From assembly GCA_022239325.1 (NCBI GenBank), contig JAKOGP010000002.1, positions 282,862 through 346,861 on the forward strand: DNA of 64,000 nt. Direction: 5' to 3'. The translations under genes and the position numbers were made by a program. This DNA is from Flavobacteriaceae bacterium LSUCC0859. GTDB lineage: Bacteria; Bacteroidota; Bacteroidia; Flavobacteriales; Flavobacteriaceae. The stretch's first letter is position 1; the number at the start of each line of letters is the position of its first letter. Shown piece after piece: positions 8,877-18,489 of this stretch. The notes below the pieces were generated by a model, which did no database searches, was not told where the DNA came from, and worked only from the letters and a program-made list of their open reading frames with translations.

Positions 8877-10016
8877 TTAGTTATTATATTGGACTTTTCT
8901 CAGCACCCTTAAAGATTCTTTTAGAGAAACATAAGCCTTTGGAAAACTCTTTTTTAAGAGCGGTTTGGCTAAGTGGAGTAAGTCTTTTGCTTCTGAAAAA
9001 CCGTTCATAAAACACAGCAGTAAAGTCTCAGGTGTTTGATCTATTTCTGTGAGTTCTGAGGCTTTAAAACTTCCCTCATCCGAGATCCTTTGCAAGAGTG
9101 TTTTAGCATTGTTAAATACGTGAAATAACGTTTTTTGATCAAAAAGAGGCGGGGAAAACAAAAGCTTAGTTTCTATTACGTAACTACCGTTTTCCTTAAA
9201 AACAATTTCTGTTTTTTCCAGTGGATAATATTTTTTTTCTCTGCCCAATCCCAATCGGATATACTCCAAAATTTCTAAAGAATGATCGTTTAATTGAATT
9301 TCAACCTCATCTAAAGCAGAGTAAAAAAGTTTTACTTCTTCGGTAATCAATTCAATATCTACCCGAGAGTAAAAAAGTTGGTCACTCACTTTCTTTTGGA
9401 CCCCCGCCCAACAGACCACAAACTGATCTCTAAATACCTGATAGTTGCTCTCTAAATCTCTGTGTCTTATATGAATAAAATCTACAACGGCATCTAAGGT
9501 GAGTCTAATATTATTTTGAGCACTTAACTCAATGGCCTGAACAGCCTCCTCATTTAAGGAGTTAGTCATACTGTCGGTATCTTTTGGCAGGCTAATACTT
9601 CCCTCCCTAACAAAAACAGTACCTCCCCAATACTTCCAGATATTTTTTCTAAGACTGCAGATTTTCCCACTAGAACTTATGGTCACTAAACCAATCACTT
9701 TCCCCTCTGGAAGATTGGGGAAATAGATATTTTCATAAATGATCAATGGAGGATTGTGTAAATAGGCATTTACAAGATTTTGAATTTTTGAGTCATCAAA
9801 AAAGTCTACTCCTACAATGTGATTTTCAGCGTCTGTAACTCCTATAACAATAAAAGACCTGTTGTTGGGATTGCTATTAGCTAAGGCACAAACATGTTTT
9901 AGAAATTTAGCTTTACCCTCCTTAATACCAATGTCAATACTCCGTTTTTTATCATAAAAACTATTTTCCCCGTTATGGGCTAATAAGTTTTTAATGAGTA
10001 ATCTTTTATTAATCAT
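8877..10016 (-). CDS. AlbA_2 (Schlafen-like) domain protein
   Basis: A 379-residue protein. Roughly residues 20-150 resemble the AlbA_2/Schlafen ATP-binding or nucleic-acid-binding domain: an acidic E-G-K segment (IGIKEGKAKFLKHVCALAN) followed by SFIVIGVTDAENHIVGVDFFDD. The C-terminal half (about 170-379) is helical and unassigned. AlbA_2 proteins occur in transcription control and in some defence islands, but nothing defence-like surrounds this gene. It follows the SDR gene by 13 bases, so it is probably co-transcribed with the SDR and aldo/keto reductase. Confidence 0.65.
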   Translation of the reverse strand: MINKRLLIKNLLAHNGENSFYDKKRSIDIGIKEGKAKFLKHVCALANSNPNNRSFIVIGVTDAENHIVGVDFFDDSKIQNLVNAYLHNPPLIIYENIYFPNLPEGKVIGLVTISSSGKICSLRKNIWKYWGGTVFVREGSISLPKDTDSMTNSLNEEAVQAIELSAQNNIRLTLDAVVDFIHIRHRDLESNYQVFRDQFVVCWAGVQKKVSDQLFYSRVDIELITEEVKLFYSALDEVEIQLNDHSLEILEYIRLGLGREKKYYPLEKTEIVFKENGSYVIETKLLFSPPLFDQKTLFHVFNNAKTLLQRISDEGSFKASELTEIDQTPETLLLCFMNGFSEAKDLLHLAKPLLKKSFPKAYVSLKESLRVLRKVQYNN

Positions 10017-10029
10017 GATTACCTAAGCA

Positions 10030-10794
10030 TCAGGAGATTTTTTTGTTAAGAATGGTGCTACTCGCTTGGTCGGTAGGCATGACCACCAAATCTGCTATAT
10101 TAACGTGGTAAGGGCGGCTGAGTACAAAACCTATAATCTCTGCTATATCTTCTGCTTGCAAGGGAGCATACCCTTTATACACCTCCCCCGCCCGATCTTT
10201 ATCTCCTTTAAACCGCACTTCACTAAAACCAGTCTCTACTAGGCCTGGGTGAATAGCACCCACTTTAATTCCGGTCCCATTAAGGTCCATCCTCATGGCC
10301 TGATTAATGGCGTCTACAGCGTGTTTGGAGGCACAATACACATTGCCTTTAGGATACACTTCCTTTCCTGCAGTAGATCCTATATGAATAATATGACCTT
10401 TGTTTTTAGCCAACATATGGGGAAGTACCGCTTTAGTCACATATAATAAGCCCTTTACATTAATGTCCATCATGGCATCCCAATCTGCAAGGTCTGCGTA
10501 TTGAAAGAGATCTAAACCATGAGCATTACCAGCATTGTTAATGAGCACATCAATTGCTTTAAATGGATGTGGTAACTCGTTTACCGCCTTGAAAACGGCC
10601 TCTTTGTTTGACACTTCAAAAACAAGCGTTTGCACCTCTGTATGAGCAGCACAATGCTGAGCAACAGCTGCTAATCTCTCCTGATCTCTGCCACATAGAA
10701 TGAGTTTACATCCCATTTTTGCAAGGTAATAAGCGGTTGCCTTTCCAATACCACTGCTGGCTCCTGTAATTAATACTGTTTTATCTAAATTCAT
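10030..10794 (-). CDS. Short-chain dehydrogenase/reductase (YdfG-like)
   Basis: NAD(P)-dependent oxidoreductase of 254 residues. Classical SDR elements are all present: TGASSGIG near the N-terminus, NNAG, the catalytic Ser in HIGSTAGKE, and YCASK. The closest type is the YdfG / 3-hydroxy acid (serine) dehydrogenase group. I place the start at the ATG ending at 10794 (MNLDKTVLITG) because the upstream extension of 14 residues would overlap the aldo/keto reductase and lies before the Rossmann strand. It sits 10 bases after the reductase gene. Confidence 0.88.
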   Translation of the reverse strand: MNLDKTVLITGASSGIGKATAYYLAKMGCKLILCGRDQERLAAVAQHCAAHTEVQTLVFEVSNKEAVFKAVNELPHPFKAIDVLINNAGNAHGLDLFQYADLADWDAMMDINVKGLLYVTKAVLPHMLAKNKGHIIHIGSTAGKEVYPKGNVYCASKHAVDAINQAMRMDLNGTGIKVGAIHPGLVETGFSEVRFKGDKDRAGEVYKGYAPLQAEDIAEIIGFVLSRPYHVNIADLVVMPTDQASSTILNKKIS

Positions 10795-10804
10795 TGTTGT
10801 TAGT

Positions 10805-11671
10805 TTATGGAATGTCATGCCCTCTAAAAGCTGCAAGTAAATAAAACCAATCTTCCGTTTCTATTTTAATTTCACAAGCAGCTACCGCTGTTTTGTGTCT
10901 TTCTATTTTTGTGGTTCCCACAACCGGATGAATTTGTGATGGATGGTTCATAAGCCAGGCCAAAAGCAATCCGTCTTTGGTAGTGTTATAAGTAGCACAA
11001 AGCTTCTTAAATGCCAATTCAAGTGCGCTTGGAATCACTTTTTTACCCAGGAGCCCTCCTAGAGGTGCCCAAGCCATTGGCCTTATGTTTTCTGTCATAC
11101 AATAGTCAAGGTCTCCATTAAACATGGGGCTGTTAGCCGATAAGGAAATTTCTATTTGATTGGCAGAGACCTCTAATTTTTGTTGCATGAGTCTGGTCTG
11201 ACTGGGCGTAAAATTAGAAAGTCCAAAGCTTTTAATATAGCCCTTGTTTATAAGTTCTGAAACAGCCTCCTGAATCTGATCCGGGTCCATTAATGGACTG
11301 GGCCTGTGCAACAAAAGCAAATCTAGATAGGAAGTTTTTAATTTATGGAGGGAGCGTTCTACAGAATCTAAAATATACTGTTTGGTATAATTATAGTGAT
11401 TTAACTTTGTTCCTCGTTCTTGATTGCTTAGAGCAATTCCACATTTACTAATAAATTGCAAAGATTCTCTAGGAATACCGCAGTGTTTAAAACCATCCCC
11501 AAAATCTCCTTCTGTGGTATAGTCTCCATAAATATCTGCATGATCAAAGCTTGTAATTCCATTAGAATAACAGGCCTCAATGAGTTCACATATCTGAGAG
11601 CTGGATAGTTTGGCACCCCAGGAACCCCAATTCATGGTTCCAGCAATAATTCTTGAATAATTGGTCTGCAT
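10805..11671 (-). CDS. Aldo/keto reductase
   Basis: NADPH-dependent carbonyl reductase with the (beta/alpha)8 fold, 288 residues. The catalytic tetrad is visible: Asp and Tyr in FDHADIYGDY, Lys in FISKCGI, His in LLLLHRPSP. The sequence style (MNWGSWG; MAWAPLGGLLG) fits the YdhF-like group. It is the first gene of a minus-strand unit with the SDR and AlbA_2 genes. Substrates are unknown; both reductases may handle reactive aldehydes or ketones. Confidence 0.87.
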   Translation of the reverse strand: MQTNYSRIIAGTMNWGSWGAKLSSSQICELIEACYSNGITSFDHADIYGDYTTEGDFGDGFKHCGIPRESLQFISKCGIALSNQERGTKLNHYNYTKQYILDSVERSLHKLKTSYLDLLLLHRPSPLMDPDQIQEAVSELINKGYIKSFGLSNFTPSQTRLMQQKLEVSANQIEISLSANSPMFNGDLDYCMTENIRPMAWAPLGGLLGKKVIPSALELAFKKLCATYNTTKDGLLLAWLMNHPSQIHPVVGTTKIERHKTAVAACEIKIETEDWFYLLAAFRGHDIP

Positions 11672-11926
11672 ATATTTTAATTAAACACAGCCTTTAAACT
11701 CCGTGTTTACCTGGAGGACAACAGTTATGACACCATTTCACACACAAGCAAACCCCATCAGGCTATAACAATGTTTGAAATTAGCAATAAAATCCTTAAA
11801 AACTTCATAAAAACAAGGGGTTTTGACATTTTTTAACGCTGCATTAACAAGCCTTCTTTAAATAAATTTTTTAATTGCAGTGGTATTTAAAATACAGTTC
11901 CCTAAATTGAAAATTTTAACAAGACT

Positions 11927-12928
11927 ATGGAAGAAAATAATAGGATTGACATGGCGGCTATTAACGAAAAAATAGCACAAGAAAGTGCCTTTGTAGACCT
12001 TCTTACTGCAGAGATGAACAAGGTCATTGTAGGACAAAAGCACATGGTAGAAAGATTGCTTATTGGTCTTTTAGGACAGGGACACATCTTACTTGAAGGG
12101 GTTCCTGGATTGGCTAAAACACTAGCCATAAACACCCTTGCCAAGGCAGTGAAAGGAAGCTTTAGCAGAATTCAGTTTACTCCAGACCTATTACCCGCAG
12201 ACGTGGTTGGAACCCTTATTTTTAATATGAAAGAGAATGATTTTTCAATTAAAAAGGGCCCTATTTTTGCCAATTTTGTGCTAGCAGACGAGATTAACAG
12301 AGCCCCTGCCAAGGTGCAGTCTGCTCTCTTAGAGGCCATGCAGGAAAAACAGGTGACCATTGGAGACGAAACCTTTGTACTAGACAAGCCATTTTTAGTT
12401 TTGGCCACACAAAACCCGGTAGAGCAGGAAGGAACCTACCCTTTGCCAGAGGCTCAGGTAGACCGTTTTATGTTAAAGACCGTGATTAGTTATCCAAAAA
12501 TAACAGAAGAACAGTTGGTCATGCGACAAAGTCTAAAAGGAGCATACGAAAACGTAAATCCTGTAGTAAGTGTCAAACAAATACTTTCTGCTCAAGCAGC
12601 CGTAAGAGAAGTGTATATGGATGAAAAGATAGAAAAGTATATCTTGGATTTAATATTTGCGACCCGTTTCCCAGAAAAATACGGATTAGAAAAACTCAAA
12701 CCATGGATTAGCTTTGGTGCATCGCCCAGAGGGAGTATTAATTTAGCCATGGCCTCGAAATGCTATGCCTTTATAAAAAGAAGGGGCTATGTAATTCCAG
12801 AAGATGTGCGGGCTGTGGTTCATGACGTACTCAGACACAGGATTGGGATTACTTATGAGGCAGAGGCAGAAAATATTACTACCGAAGAGATTATTAATAG
12901 CATTGTAAATGAAATAGAGGTGCCATAG
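11927..12928 (+). CDS. MoxR-family AAA+ ATPase (Bat operon)
   Basis: Chaperone-like ATPase thought to help assemble or activate the von Willebrand factor A (VWA) proteins encoded downstream. The 333-residue protein has Walker A in LLEGVPGLAKT, Walker B in FVLADEINRA, sensor 1 in LATQNP and the MoxR motif YPLPEAQVDRF. It opens an eight-gene plus-strand run (11927-21110) that matches the moxR-bat aerotolerance operon of Bacteroidetes and other bacteria. A 255-base gap precedes it with no exact -7 box. Confidence 0.93.
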   Translation: MEENNRIDMAAINEKIAQESAFVDLLTAEMNKVIVGQKHMVERLLIGLLGQGHILLEGVPGLAKTLAINTLAKAVKGSFSRIQFTPDLLPADVVGTLIFNMKENDFSIKKGPIFANFVLADEINRAPAKVQSALLEAMQEKQVTIGDETFVLDKPFLVLATQNPVEQEGTYPLPEAQVDRFMLKTVISYPKITEEQLVMRQSLKGAYENVNPVVSVKQILSAQAAVREVYMDEKIEKYILDLIFATRFPEKYGLEKLKPWISFGASPRGSINLAMASKCYAFIKRRGYVIPEDVRAVVHDVLRHRIGITYEAEAENITTEEIINSIVNEIEVP

Positions 12929-12982
12929 CAGAAAGCTTGTAATGACAATTAACTGACTCTTTTACATTGTTTCATCTACCTT

Positions 12983-13852
12983 ATGGAGACCAAAGATTTA
13001 CTCAAAAAAGTTCGAAAAATAGAGATCAAGACCAGGCGTCTCTCTGACCATATTTTTGGGGGAGAATATCATTCTACCTTTAAAGGAAGGGGAATGACCT
13101 TTTCTGAGGTACGTCAATATCAGTTTGGAGACGACGTTCGAGCCATTGACTGGAATGTGACCGCCAGACAAAATGAGCCCTATATTAAAGTCTTTGAAGA
13201 GGAAAGAGAACTTACTCTAATGATGGTTGTAGACGTAAGTGGCTCTGGGTTATTTGGAACCGTTTCACAGTTTAAAAAAGAAATACTCACTGAAATTACA
13301 GCCACACTGGCTTTTTCTGCACTTCAAAACAATGATAAAGTAGGTTTGCTTTTATTTTCAGATCAAATAGAACTTTTTATTCCTCCTAAAAAAGGAAAGA
13401 GTCATATACTGAGAATCATAAGAGAGTTGTTAGAGTTTAATCCTAAAAGCCAAAAAACAGATGTAGGATTTGCTTTGAAATATTTGGGAAATGTACTCAA
13501 GAAAAAAGCCATTGTTTTTGTGCTTTCTGACTTTATATCTGAGGATTATTTACAGAGCTTACGTATTGTTGGCAAAAAACACGATCTCACCGGAATTAGA
13601 ATATACGACCCAGCAGAGCAAAAAATACCCAACTTGGGCTTGGTGCCTATGATGGATTCAGAAACTGGATCTATTAAATTGGTCGCTACTCAGTCTAAAA
13701 CCGTCAGAAAATCCTATGAAAATTACCAAAAGTCCAGGCAAAATTACTTTGAAGAAAGTTTCAAAAAAGCTGGCTGTGGGCAAATCAATTGCCAAGTAGA
13801 CGAAAGCTATGTGAAAAAATTATTGGGATACTTTAAACAAAGAGGCAAGTAG
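12983..13852 (+). CDS. DUF58 / VWA-like protein of the Bat operon
   Basis: A 289-residue soluble protein with the DUF58 signature DDVRAIDWNVTAR near residues 50-62 and a VWA-like fold with a MIDAS motif DVSGSG just after. DUF58 proteins almost always follow a MoxR ATPase and are believed to be its partner; biochemical function is not settled. It lies 54 bases after moxR and 2 bases before the next gene, so translation of the following gene is probably coupled. Confidence 0.9.
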   Translation: METKDLLKKVRKIEIKTRRLSDHIFGGEYHSTFKGRGMTFSEVRQYQFGDDVRAIDWNVTARQNEPYIKVFEEERELTLMMVVDVSGSGLFGTVSQFKKEILTEITATLAFSALQNNDKVGLLLFSDQIELFIPPKKGKSHILRIIRELLEFNPKSQKTDVGFALKYLGNVLKKKAIVFVLSDFISEDYLQSLRIVGKKHDLTGIRIYDPAEQKIPNLGLVPMMDSETGSIKLVATQSKTVRKSYENYQKSRQNYFEESFKKAGCGQINCQVDESYVKKLLGYFKQRGK

Positions 13853-13854
13853 AT

Positions 13855-15519
13855 ATGTGGAGATATCTGATGAAAATCAAAAAAGGGAGTAAGCTATTTG
13901 GGTTCATTTTGCTCGGACTTCTCCTCATGGCACAGGTTTCAAAGGCCCAGGAGGGAAGCGAAGCCTACACTGCTGTAGCTACCTTAGACACTACCAACAT
14001 CCAGATCGGAGAGCAGCTTATATTGCGGCTTTCCGTGGCGGTTAAGCCCACAGATCTCGTTAATTTTCCAGAAGACCCCTTGGCTTTTCTGCCTTTAGAA
14101 TTAGTAAAGAGCTTTGAAACAGACTCCATAGACTATTCCGGAAAACTCAACTTGACAAAAAAATATGCCCTAACCCAATTTGACGCTGGAAACTACACCA
14201 TACCAAAACAAAAGATCTCCATAAATAATCAGCTGTTTTTAACCGACAGTAGTTCCGTTAGCGTTAGAGATGTAGAGGTAGACACCTTAAAACAAAAGCT
14301 TTACCACATTAAGCCCATCACACAGGTAGAAAAAATTGCTACCTATGACTGGCTTTGGCAGCTGCTATTTATTTTAGGGGCATTGGCAGCAATACTTGTT
14401 GCTATTCTCAGGGCTCAGAAAAAAAGAAAATTAGCAGCAGACAACAAAAAACTTCCTCCATACGACAGGGCGCTTTTGGCCTTAGATAATTTAGAGAAAT
14501 CTCAGTACCTGCTCAAAGAAGAGTACAAGGAATATTACAGCGAACTAACTAATATTGTTAGACAGTACCTGGAAGAAGAAGTGCATATTGCCGCTTTAGA
14601 AAGCACCACGGACCAGTTAATAGAAAAATTAGAATTGCTTACAGCCTCAGGTACCCTGAGCTTAGAAGAGGATACACTTATACAGTTTAAACAAATCTTA
14701 CAAACAGCAGATTTAGTGAAATTTGCCAAGTCTACCCCTAAAGAAGGTGTGGCAGAAAAAGACAGGAGCCGTTTAAAAGAAATTGTGGTTAAAACTAAGG
14801 AGTCCATTGCGCCACCCACAGAGGAAGAGCTCGCTGCTATTGCTGCCACTGAAGCAGCTCAAAAAGCCCGAGAAGTTCAAAGTGCTCGGAAGAAGAAACT
14901 AATTATTGCTGCCCTGGTGTTCACTGGTGTATTTCTAGGAATTATTGGCTATATGGGACCAAAAAATATCTGGGATACCGCACTGAGAAATCCAAATAAG
15001 ATACTCCTTGAAAAAGATTGGATTGAAAGTGAATACGGCACCCCTGCAGTCATTATTCAAACCCCAGAAGTACTTATTAGAGACACCACAGCTGTAGCTC
15101 AATTAGGAGAAGTTTCATTACAAAAGTTTAAATATACCCATCCTAAAGGAGTGCTTTTTATAAGCTTAGAAACCAAAAAGTTTGTGCAACAAGAACCTCC
15201 AAACTTTGAGCAGCTTACAGAAAATAGTTTGAGGGCATTGGAGGCTTTAGGAGCCAAAAATATCATTACTAAACAAGAGAACTTTGAAGCCCAAGAAGGT
15301 GTCAGGGGAATGAAAACCTTTGGCACAGCAGATTTTTTTATAGACGGGGACACAAAGGCCACTAAAGAAGATTACATATTATTGTTTTTTGGTGGAAAGG
15401 GGTATGTGCAATCTATAGGAATGAGGTGGATAGATGGTGACCCGTATGCAGAAGAAATTTCTGAAAAAATAATGGGTAGTATAGCTTTTGAAAAAATAAC
15501 AGAAACCCCAGAAAAATAG
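13855..15519 (+). CDS. Bat operon membrane protein (BatD-like, N-terminal part)
   Basis: A 554-residue protein with an N-terminal signal sequence (hydrophobic stretch ending VSKAQEG), an extracytoplasmic beta-rich region of about 120 residues, a membrane segment near residues 165-185, a helical cytoplasmic region, a second membrane segment near 345-365 (LIIAALVFTGVFLGIIGY) and a C-terminal domain. Position and layout match the BatD/DUF4381-type protein found between DUF58 and BatA in Bacteroidetes. A second ATG five codons in (13870) is an equally possible start. Confidence 0.7.
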   Translation: MWRYLMKIKKGSKLFGFILLGLLLMAQVSKAQEGSEAYTAVATLDTTNIQIGEQLILRLSVAVKPTDLVNFPEDPLAFLPLELVKSFETDSIDYSGKLNLTKKYALTQFDAGNYTIPKQKISINNQLFLTDSSSVSVRDVEVDTLKQKLYHIKPITQVEKIATYDWLWQLLFILGALAAILVAILRAQKKRKLAADNKKLPPYDRALLALDNLEKSQYLLKEEYKEYYSELTNIVRQYLEEEVHIAALESTTDQLIEKLELLTASGTLSLEEDTLIQFKQILQTADLVKFAKSTPKEGVAEKDRSRLKEIVVKTKESIAPPTEEELAAIAATEAAQKAREVQSARKKKLIIAALVFTGVFLGIIGYMGPKNIWDTALRNPNKILLEKDWIESEYGTPAVIIQTPEVLIRDTTAVAQLGEVSLQKFKYTHPKGVLFISLETKKFVQQEPPNFEQLTENSLRALEALGAKNIITKQENFEAQEGVRGMKTFGTADFFIDGDTKATKEDYILLFFGGKGYVQSIGMRWIDGDPYAEEISEKIMGSIAFEKITETPEK

Positions 15520-15521
15520 AT

Positions 15522-16517
15522 ATGAACTTACAAGATTCCTTTGCAAATCCCGAATTTTTGTGGCTTCTTACCCTCTTGCCACTCTTGGCCGGCTGGTATC
15601 TATTGAAAAACAAAAAGGCTAAAGTGACCTTAAAAATGCCCACTACAATTGGTTTTACTGGTCATTTTTACACCCGTGCCAACCACTTCTTATTTGTACT
15701 TAGAACACTAGCCTTAGCGGCATTGATCGTGGGCTTGGCAAGGCCACAAAATACCTCAGAAACCACCAAAACTGAAACCACCAAAGGAATAGATATTGTA
15801 ATGGCTATTGATGTTTCTTCAAGTATGCTGGCCAAAGATTTAAGTCCTAATAGATTGGTAGCCTTAAAAGAGGTGGCTACAGATTTTATAAATGACCGCC
15901 CGAATGACAGAATTGGTTTGGTAGTTTATGCTGGCGAGAGTTATACAAAAACTCCTATTACCTCAGACAAAAGACTGGTCCTACAAGCGCTTAAAGAAAT
16001 CCAATACGGGGCTCTTACAGACGGAACAGCTATAGGTATGGGCTTAGCAACCTCTGTGAATAGGCTCAAAGATAGTGAGGCATTGAGTAAGGTTATTATA
16101 CTGCTTACAGACGGAGTAAACAACTCTGGCTTTATAGAGCCTGCTACAGCTGCAGAGCTGGCAGTAGAATACCAAATAAAAACCTATACTATTGGATTGG
16201 GAACTAATGGAAATGCCCTCTCTCCTGTAGCTTATAATCCAGATGGAAGTTTTAGATATGGTCTGGCAGAAGTCCAAATAGACGAGGCGCTTTTAAAAGA
16301 AGTTTCAGCAGCTACTGGAGGAAAGTACTTTAGAGCAACAGACAATCAAAAATTAGCTCAAATATATGAGGAAATTAATAGCTTAGAAAAGACAGAAGTA
16401 GAGACCTTTAAATTTTATGCATACGAAGAAAAATTTAGACCTTGGGCATTGGCTGCTTTGGGACTTCTAATGCTAGAATGGCTGTTAAAAAACACCCTGT
16501 TTAAAAGTTTTATTTAG
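15522..16517 (+). CDS. batA: BatA, VWA-domain membrane protein
   Basis: A 331-residue membrane-anchored VWA protein. Membrane segments lie near the N-terminus (FLWLLTLLPLLAGWYLL and around residue 60) and at the C-terminus (ALAALGLLMLEWLL), with the VWA domain between them. The metal-binding MIDAS motif is AIDVSSSM, and the later Thr/Asp sites are in TPITSD and LLTDGVNNSG. Bat proteins form an envelope complex needed for stress or oxygen tolerance in some hosts. The ATG follows the previous stop by two bases. Confidence 0.88.
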   Translation: MNLQDSFANPEFLWLLTLLPLLAGWYLLKNKKAKVTLKMPTTIGFTGHFYTRANHFLFVLRTLALAALIVGLARPQNTSETTKTETTKGIDIVMAIDVSSSMLAKDLSPNRLVALKEVATDFINDRPNDRIGLVVYAGESYTKTPITSDKRLVLQALKEIQYGALTDGTAIGMGLATSVNRLKDSEALSKVIILLTDGVNNSGFIEPATAAELAVEYQIKTYTIGLGTNGNALSPVAYNPDGSFRYGLAEVQIDEALLKEVSAATGGKYFRATDNQKLAQIYEEINSLEKTEVETFKFYAYEEKFRPWALAALGLLMLEWLLKNTLFKSFI

Positions 16518-16526
16518 TAGACTGAA

Positions 16527-17576
16527 ATGATTCAATTAGATCAAAAAATATACTTGTACGCGCTAGTCTTACTCCCAATAATGGTTGTAGGGTTCCTCAT
16601 GCTTCAAATCTGGAAAAAGAAGGCGCAACAGCGATTTTCAGAACCGGACTTGCTCAAAAAATTAGCTCCTAATAAGTCTAATTTTAAAAATATTTTAAAA
16701 CTAATTATTCAAGTTTTAGGTGTTGGATGTGTTGTTTTGGCTCTGGTAAACCCAAAAGCGGGAACTAAGTTAGAGACGGTACAAAGAGAAGGGGTGGATA
16801 TTGTTTTTGCTGTAGATGTTTCTAAAAGTATGCTGGCAGAAGACATTGCTCCAAATCGAATGGAAAAAGCTAAAAGACTGGTTTCAGAAATTATTAATGA
16901 ACTGGCTAGCGATAGAATTGGTATTATTGCTTACGCTGCTCAAGCATATCCACAGCTCCCAATCACTACAGATTATGGAGCTGCAAAAATGTTTTTGCAA
17001 GGAATGAATACAGAAATGCTTTCCTCTCAAGGAACAGCCATTTCAGACGCCATAGAATTGGCTACTACTTACTATAACGACGCTGCGCAAACCAATAGGG
17101 TTTTATTTATTGTGTCTGACGGAGAAGACCACTCCAATGGAAATGCTACAGCAGCCGTTTCAAAAGCCTTAGACGCTAATATTAAAATATTTACAGTAGG
17201 TGTGGGTACAGAGAAAGGAGGTCCTATTCCTATTCGTGAAAAAGGGGTTCTCGAGCGGCTTAAAAGAGACGCAGAGGGTGAGGTGGTGATTACCAAACTA
17301 CAACAAACCACCCTCTTAGATATTGCACAAGAGGGGAACGGACAGTACATAGACGGAAGTAATACTGCACAAGCGGTGGCACAAATTAAAGAAGCATTAA
17401 ATCAGATGGATAAAATGGCTTTTGAAGCCAAACAATTTTCAGACTACAAAGACCAGTTTCAATGGTTTTTAGGTGCCGCTTTAGTACTTTTCCTTCTTGA
17501 TCTATTTATTTTTGAAGGAAAAACTGCCTGGATTGCTAGATTAAATTTGTTTAATGAAAAAGAAGAGGAGGTATAA
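16527..17576 (+). CDS. batB: BatB, VWA-domain membrane protein
   Basis: A paralogue of BatA (349 residues) with the same plan: two N-terminal membrane segments, a VWA domain with MIDAS motif AVDVSKSM and the site IVSDGEDHSNG, and a C-terminal membrane segment (FLGAALVLFLLDLFIF). BatA and BatB are expected to interact with each other and with MoxR. It follows batA by nine bases and is followed by batC one base after its stop. Confidence 0.88.
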   Translation: MIQLDQKIYLYALVLLPIMVVGFLMLQIWKKKAQQRFSEPDLLKKLAPNKSNFKNILKLIIQVLGVGCVVLALVNPKAGTKLETVQREGVDIVFAVDVSKSMLAEDIAPNRMEKAKRLVSEIINELASDRIGIIAYAAQAYPQLPITTDYGAAKMFLQGMNTEMLSSQGTAISDAIELATTYYNDAAQTNRVLFIVSDGEDHSNGNATAAVSKALDANIKIFTVGVGTEKGGPIPIREKGVLERLKRDAEGEVVITKLQQTTLLDIAQEGNGQYIDGSNTAQAVAQIKEALNQMDKMAFEAKQFSDYKDQFQWFLGAALVLFLLDLFIFEGKTAWIARLNLFNEKEEEV

Positions 17577-17577
17577 T

Positions 17578-18489
17578 ATGAAAATGTTTTTCACTATCGT
17601 TTACTTGTGCGCAAGTGCTGCTGTTCTAGCTCAAGAATCTGCGTTACAGACCAATGAAAGGCCATCAGAAACTCAGAGGAGTTCCGTAGACCCCAAAAAA
17701 GCGATTGATGCGCAAAATCTAACGTATTGGGCCAATGAATCTGTGGCCAAGGACCATTTTGTAAAGGCAGAAACTCAGTATAGGAAAGCCATCGGCACGG
17801 ATCCAAATAATCCCATTCCAGCCTTTAACTTGGGGAGTACGTTCTACAATAATGAATCTTACTCTGAAGCCTTGAGCCCCTTAAAAAAAGCAGCTACTGT
17901 AGTAGAAGACGAAGCTCAAAAACACGCTATTTTTCACAATATGGGCAATGTTTTTATGAAGAGTAAAGCCTACGAAAAAGCAGTGGAAGCTTATAAAGAA
18001 GCGCTTAGGAATGACCCAACAGACCATGAAACGCGCTATAACTTAGCCTTAGCGAAAGAAATGCTAAAAAAAGAGCAACAAGAAAAAGACCAGGAGCAAA
18101 AAGACCAAAACCAGAAAGACGATTCAAAAAAAGACCAAGACCAAGATCAAAAAGACAAACAAGACCAAGAGGGAGATCAGAAAAAAGATCAGGAAGGAAA
18201 TCCAGATCAGGGTGAGGGAGATAAAAAAGATGAAAATGGAGACCCTAAAGATCCTGGTGAGCAGGAAAAAGAAGAACAAAAAAAAGGAGAGGGTGACAGA
18301 AAAAAAGAAACAGAACAAAAACCAAAAGAAAAGGAGGAGTCCCAAGCTCCTCCCAGAAAAAGTCAGCTATCTCCTCAGCAAATACAAAATCTCTTAGAAG
18401 CCATGCAAAATGCAGAGAAAAAATCTCAAGAGAAATTAGACGCAAAGAAGGTAAAAGGAGTTCCTGTTAAAACTAAAAAAGATTGGTAA
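17578..18489 (+). CDS. batC: BatC, TPR protein with charged disordered tail
   Basis: A 303-residue exported protein. A signal peptide (MKMFFTIVYLCASAAVLAQE) sets the start at 17578 rather than at the in-frame codon 24 bases earlier inside batB. Tetratricopeptide repeats fill about residues 45-160. A long Lys/Asp/Gln/Glu-rich low-complexity region covers roughly 165-265 and a short C-terminal segment follows. The tail is encoded by a strongly purine-rich stretch at about 18060-18350. The stop codon shares one base with the batD start (TAATG). Confidence 0.87.
   Translation: MKMFFTIVYLCASAAVLAQESALQTNERPSETQRSSVDPKKAIDAQNLTYWANESVAKDHFVKAETQYRKAIGTDPNNPIPAFNLGSTFYNNESYSEALSPLKKAATVVEDEAQKHAIFHNMGNVFMKSKAYEKAVEAYKEALRNDPTDHETRYNLALAKEMLKKEQQEKDQEQKDQNQKDDSKKDQDQDQKDKQDQEGDQKKDQEGNPDQGEGDKKDENGDPKDPGEQEKEEQKKGEGDRKKETEQKPKEKEESQAPPRKSQLSPQQIQNLLEAMQNAEKKSQEKLDAKKVKGVPVKTKKDW

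Noticed and set aside
8877-10016. AlbA_2 protein as part of an antiviral defence system
   Set aside because: No nuclease, methylase, ATPase partner or mobile gene lies next to it; the neighbours are oxidoreductases.
11672-11926. Possible riboswitch or long leader before moxR
   Set aside because: No stable multi-stem structure or known aptamer sequence could be recognised by eye in this 255-base gap.
18124-18445. Long hydrophobic open frames on the minus strand inside batC
   Set aside because: They are mirror images of the Lys/Asp/Glu-rich tail; Phe and Leu runs arise from the purine-rich coding strand.
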